Assembly: GCA_013816265.1 (NCBI GenBank)
Contig: JACDES010000009.1
Coordinates: forward strand, 1 to 44,107
DNA: 44,107 bases
Reading direction: 5' to 3'
Origin: Parachlamydiaceae bacterium
Lineage (GTDB): Bacteria > Chlamydiota > Chlamydiia > Chlamydiales > Parachlamydiaceae
The notes below the pieces were generated by a model. That model searched no databases. It was not told the origin of the DNA and was given only the letters and a program-made list of their open reading frames with translations. Positions 42,820 to 44,107 of the stretch are shown in pieces. A program made the position numbers and the translations under genes. Positions within the stretch are counted from its first letter, which is position 1. Every line of letters starts with the position of its first letter.

Positions 42820-42865
42820 AACCGATTTAATAGGTTATATAACCGATTATATAGGTGGTTGTCAA
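42820..42865 (-). promoter_or_regulatory. Promoter with two direct operator-like repeats for the HTH/NTase module
   Basis: On the minus strand, TTGACA (42860-42865) and TTATAT (42837-42842) are 17 bp apart. AACCGATTTAATAGGT (42820-42835) and AACCGATTATATAGGT (42841-42856) are near-identical direct repeats. GGTTATATAACC at 42833-42844 is a perfect palindrome joining them. Repeats overlapping the promoter fit autorepression by the winged-helix protein starting at 42814. Confidence 0.7.
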
Positions 42866-42930
42866 GAATTTTTATAATGCAAGGTAGAAAAGATCAAACT
42901 TTCAGAAAAGTTATTTTCAAGGCTACGCGT

Positions 42931-43142
42931 AGCGTTTGGAGGTAAGCGTCAAATATAGGCATGTATACAAATATGGCGCTTCATAACAAAGCGAAAGAGG
43001 ACTTTCGCACTCCAAACGCTTTGCGTAGAATTGGAAATCTGTAGCATAGATATCTCTTAAAGTTTCGCGTAGCGTTTGGAGTGCGAAAGCCCTCTTTCGC
43101 TTTCGTTTTTTGCTACAGCTCCTTTCTTATTTTGACAGCATT
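42931..43142. mobile_element. Damaged copy of element B
   Basis: The right end (to GACAGCATT at 43142) and the inner block from 42988 match the intact element at 20687-20870. The left terminal repeat is missing and replaced by unrelated sequence. A partial duplicate of the inner part (GCGTTTGGAGGTAAGCGTCA) lies at 42932-42951 and also at 3964-3996. Together with the operator region and short AT-rich stretches it fills the 464-bp gap 42815-43278. No gene is seen in that gap. Confidence 0.7.
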
Positions 43143-43278
43143 GGAGTTTTATTTCATCGATTTTTTAGAAAGGAAATGACCACTTGATATTTATCTCCTA
43201 ATCGTATTCTATCATTTTAAATCATGGCAATGCTTATTCCCATGAAGTTTTCATTAATTCTTCAACAAAGGTATTGTC

Positions 43279-43947
43279 ATGAATCGATTTCATTTTAAGC
43301 TGCATACTCTCGTGTTTGCAGGGATCTTACTTTTTGCTCCAGTATTCTCTATTGTGGCTATAGAAGCTAATCCTGCAAAAAATCTATTGGAAAGATTGCT
43401 CCAAGGTAACCAGCGTTATGTTAATTCAGAAACAGTTTGTCATGAAGATTGGTCCGCTAAACGAACTGCACTTGTTAAAAACCAAGAACCGTTTGCAGTT
43501 ATTGTTGCCTGTTCTGATTCACGAGTGCCTCCTGAAATCATTTTTGATCAGTCTTTGGGTGACTTATTTATCGTTAGGGTTGCAGGAAATATTGTCGATG
43601 ATTTTGCGATTGGTAGCATAGAATATGGTGTCAGCATCCTCGGGGCTAATTTAGTTCTTGTTCTTGGCCATTCAAATTGTGGTGCTGTAGAAGCAGCATT
43701 AAAGGGTATGAAATTCGACAATCATATTCAGGAAGTCCTAAACGTGATTCAACCGGCGATTGCTGCTACTAAAGGTGAAACCGGGGATCTTCTTGAAAAA
43801 GCAATTAAAGCTAATGTTAAAATCGTTGAGGAAAAACTGAAGAGTTCAAAGCCACTTCTTGCTAATTTGTTGCAAAAGGGAACTTTGCAGATTTCAGGAG
43901 GCTATTACAATCTTAAATCAGGTAAAGTTGAAATCCTCGATAAGTAA
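43279..43947 (+). CDS. Exported beta-class carbonic anhydrase
   Basis: A 222-aa enzyme interconverting CO2 and bicarbonate. Zinc ligands and dyad are in place: Cys78, Asp80 and Arg82 in ACSDSRVP, and His131 and Cys134 in GHSNCGAVEAA. An N-terminal signal peptide (LVFAGILLFAPVFSIVAI, about residues 11-28) indicates export, so it probably works in the periplasm or envelope instead of the cytoplasm. Length is typical of the bacterial beta family. It is flanked by a damaged miniature element and the terminal palindromic repeat, so it is transcribed alone. Confidence 0.93.
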   Translation: MNRFHFKLHTLVFAGILLFAPVFSIVAIEANPAKNLLERLLQGNQRYVNSETVCHEDWSAKRTALVKNQEPFAVIVACSDSRVPPEIIFDQSLGDLFIVRVAGNIVDDFAIGSIEYGVSILGANLVLVLGHSNCGAVEAALKGMKFDNHIQEVLNVIQPAIAATKGETGDLLEKAIKANVKIVEEKLKSSKPLLANLLQKGTLQISGGYYNLKSGKVEILDK

Positions 43948-43964
43948 TAGGCGATAGGAATGAT

Positions 43965-44107
43965 ATACCACGTTCGGGTAGGTTGTTAATTTTTTTGTGG
44001 CGTCAAAGCCCCGGGGTTGAGCGATCGTAAGTCACCCCATATTACTAATATTGGGTGACTTACGATCGCTCAACCGCGGGAGCTTTCACGCGCAAAAAAA
44101 TTAACAA
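43965..44107. repeat. Palindromic dispersed repeat, right-end copy
   Basis: A near-perfect palindrome centred near 44046. The arms read from the outside as TTGTTAATTTTTTT, GGCGTCAAAGCCCC, GGTTGAGCGATCGTAAGTCA, and their complements on the right; one inner base is mismatched. The right arm is cut by the window end. In reverse complement it matches the repeat at 1-110, and more weakly 17205-17255. It carries no gene and follows the carbonic anhydrase gene by about 20 bp. Confidence 0.8.

Overview
The window looks like chromosome from an environmental (amoeba-associated) chlamydia, most likely Protochlamydia or Parachlamydia. The clues are low GC, the chlamydial gene order thrS - ParA-type ATPase - pGP6-D-like protein, a Ser-rich porin-like outer membrane protein, two Inc-like proteins with paired membrane segments, and eukaryote-style repeat proteins (MORN, DUF4116). 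I worked by reading only; no database search was run.

Layout. At 1-6450 (minus strand) lie two secreted IPT/TIG proteins that arose by duplication together with a small upstream gene (one small copy is now a nonsense pseudogene), and a MORN protein between them. At 6464-11078 (minus) run thrS, parA, a pGP6-D-like gene and ung, with a 340-bp giant inverted repeat between parA and the pGP6-D-like gene. At 11294-20586 (plus) lie a 989-aa protein of unknown function, an outer membrane beta-barrel protein, an Inc-like protein and a 1067-aa DUF4116 repeat protein with effector-like features. At 20635-20960 one miniature element sits inside a remnant of another. A transporter-acyltransferase fusion (minus) follows, then a compact recC-recB-recD operon, an MsbA-type ABC exporter and tRNA-Thr(CGT).

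The 3' 43 bp of the tRNA recur at 37543-37585. They bracket a 3.4-kb island that has no integrase. The island begins with the most interesting unit of the window: a strong promoter, a ~63-nt RNA of two hairpins whose second hairpin is an intrinsic terminator, and immediately afterwards a NYN (PIN-like) nuclease with a zinc knuckle. This layout resembles type III toxin-antitoxin operons, but the protein family is different. The island also holds a coding remnant, a MerR/TipAS regulator with its own 19-bp-spacer promoter, an orphan XRE antitoxin-like gene and a winged-helix remnant.

After the island come an Inc-like gene (minus), a translationally coupled HAD phosphatase and sugar-lactone oxidase pair, a HIT-like protein, a duplicated fragment of the ABC exporter, a broken nucleotidyltransferase with its winged-helix partner (a TA-like module), a second damaged miniature element and an exported beta-carbonic anhydrase. 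Both ends of the window lie inside copies of the same long palindromic repeat, as expected if the sequence is a contig broken at repeats.
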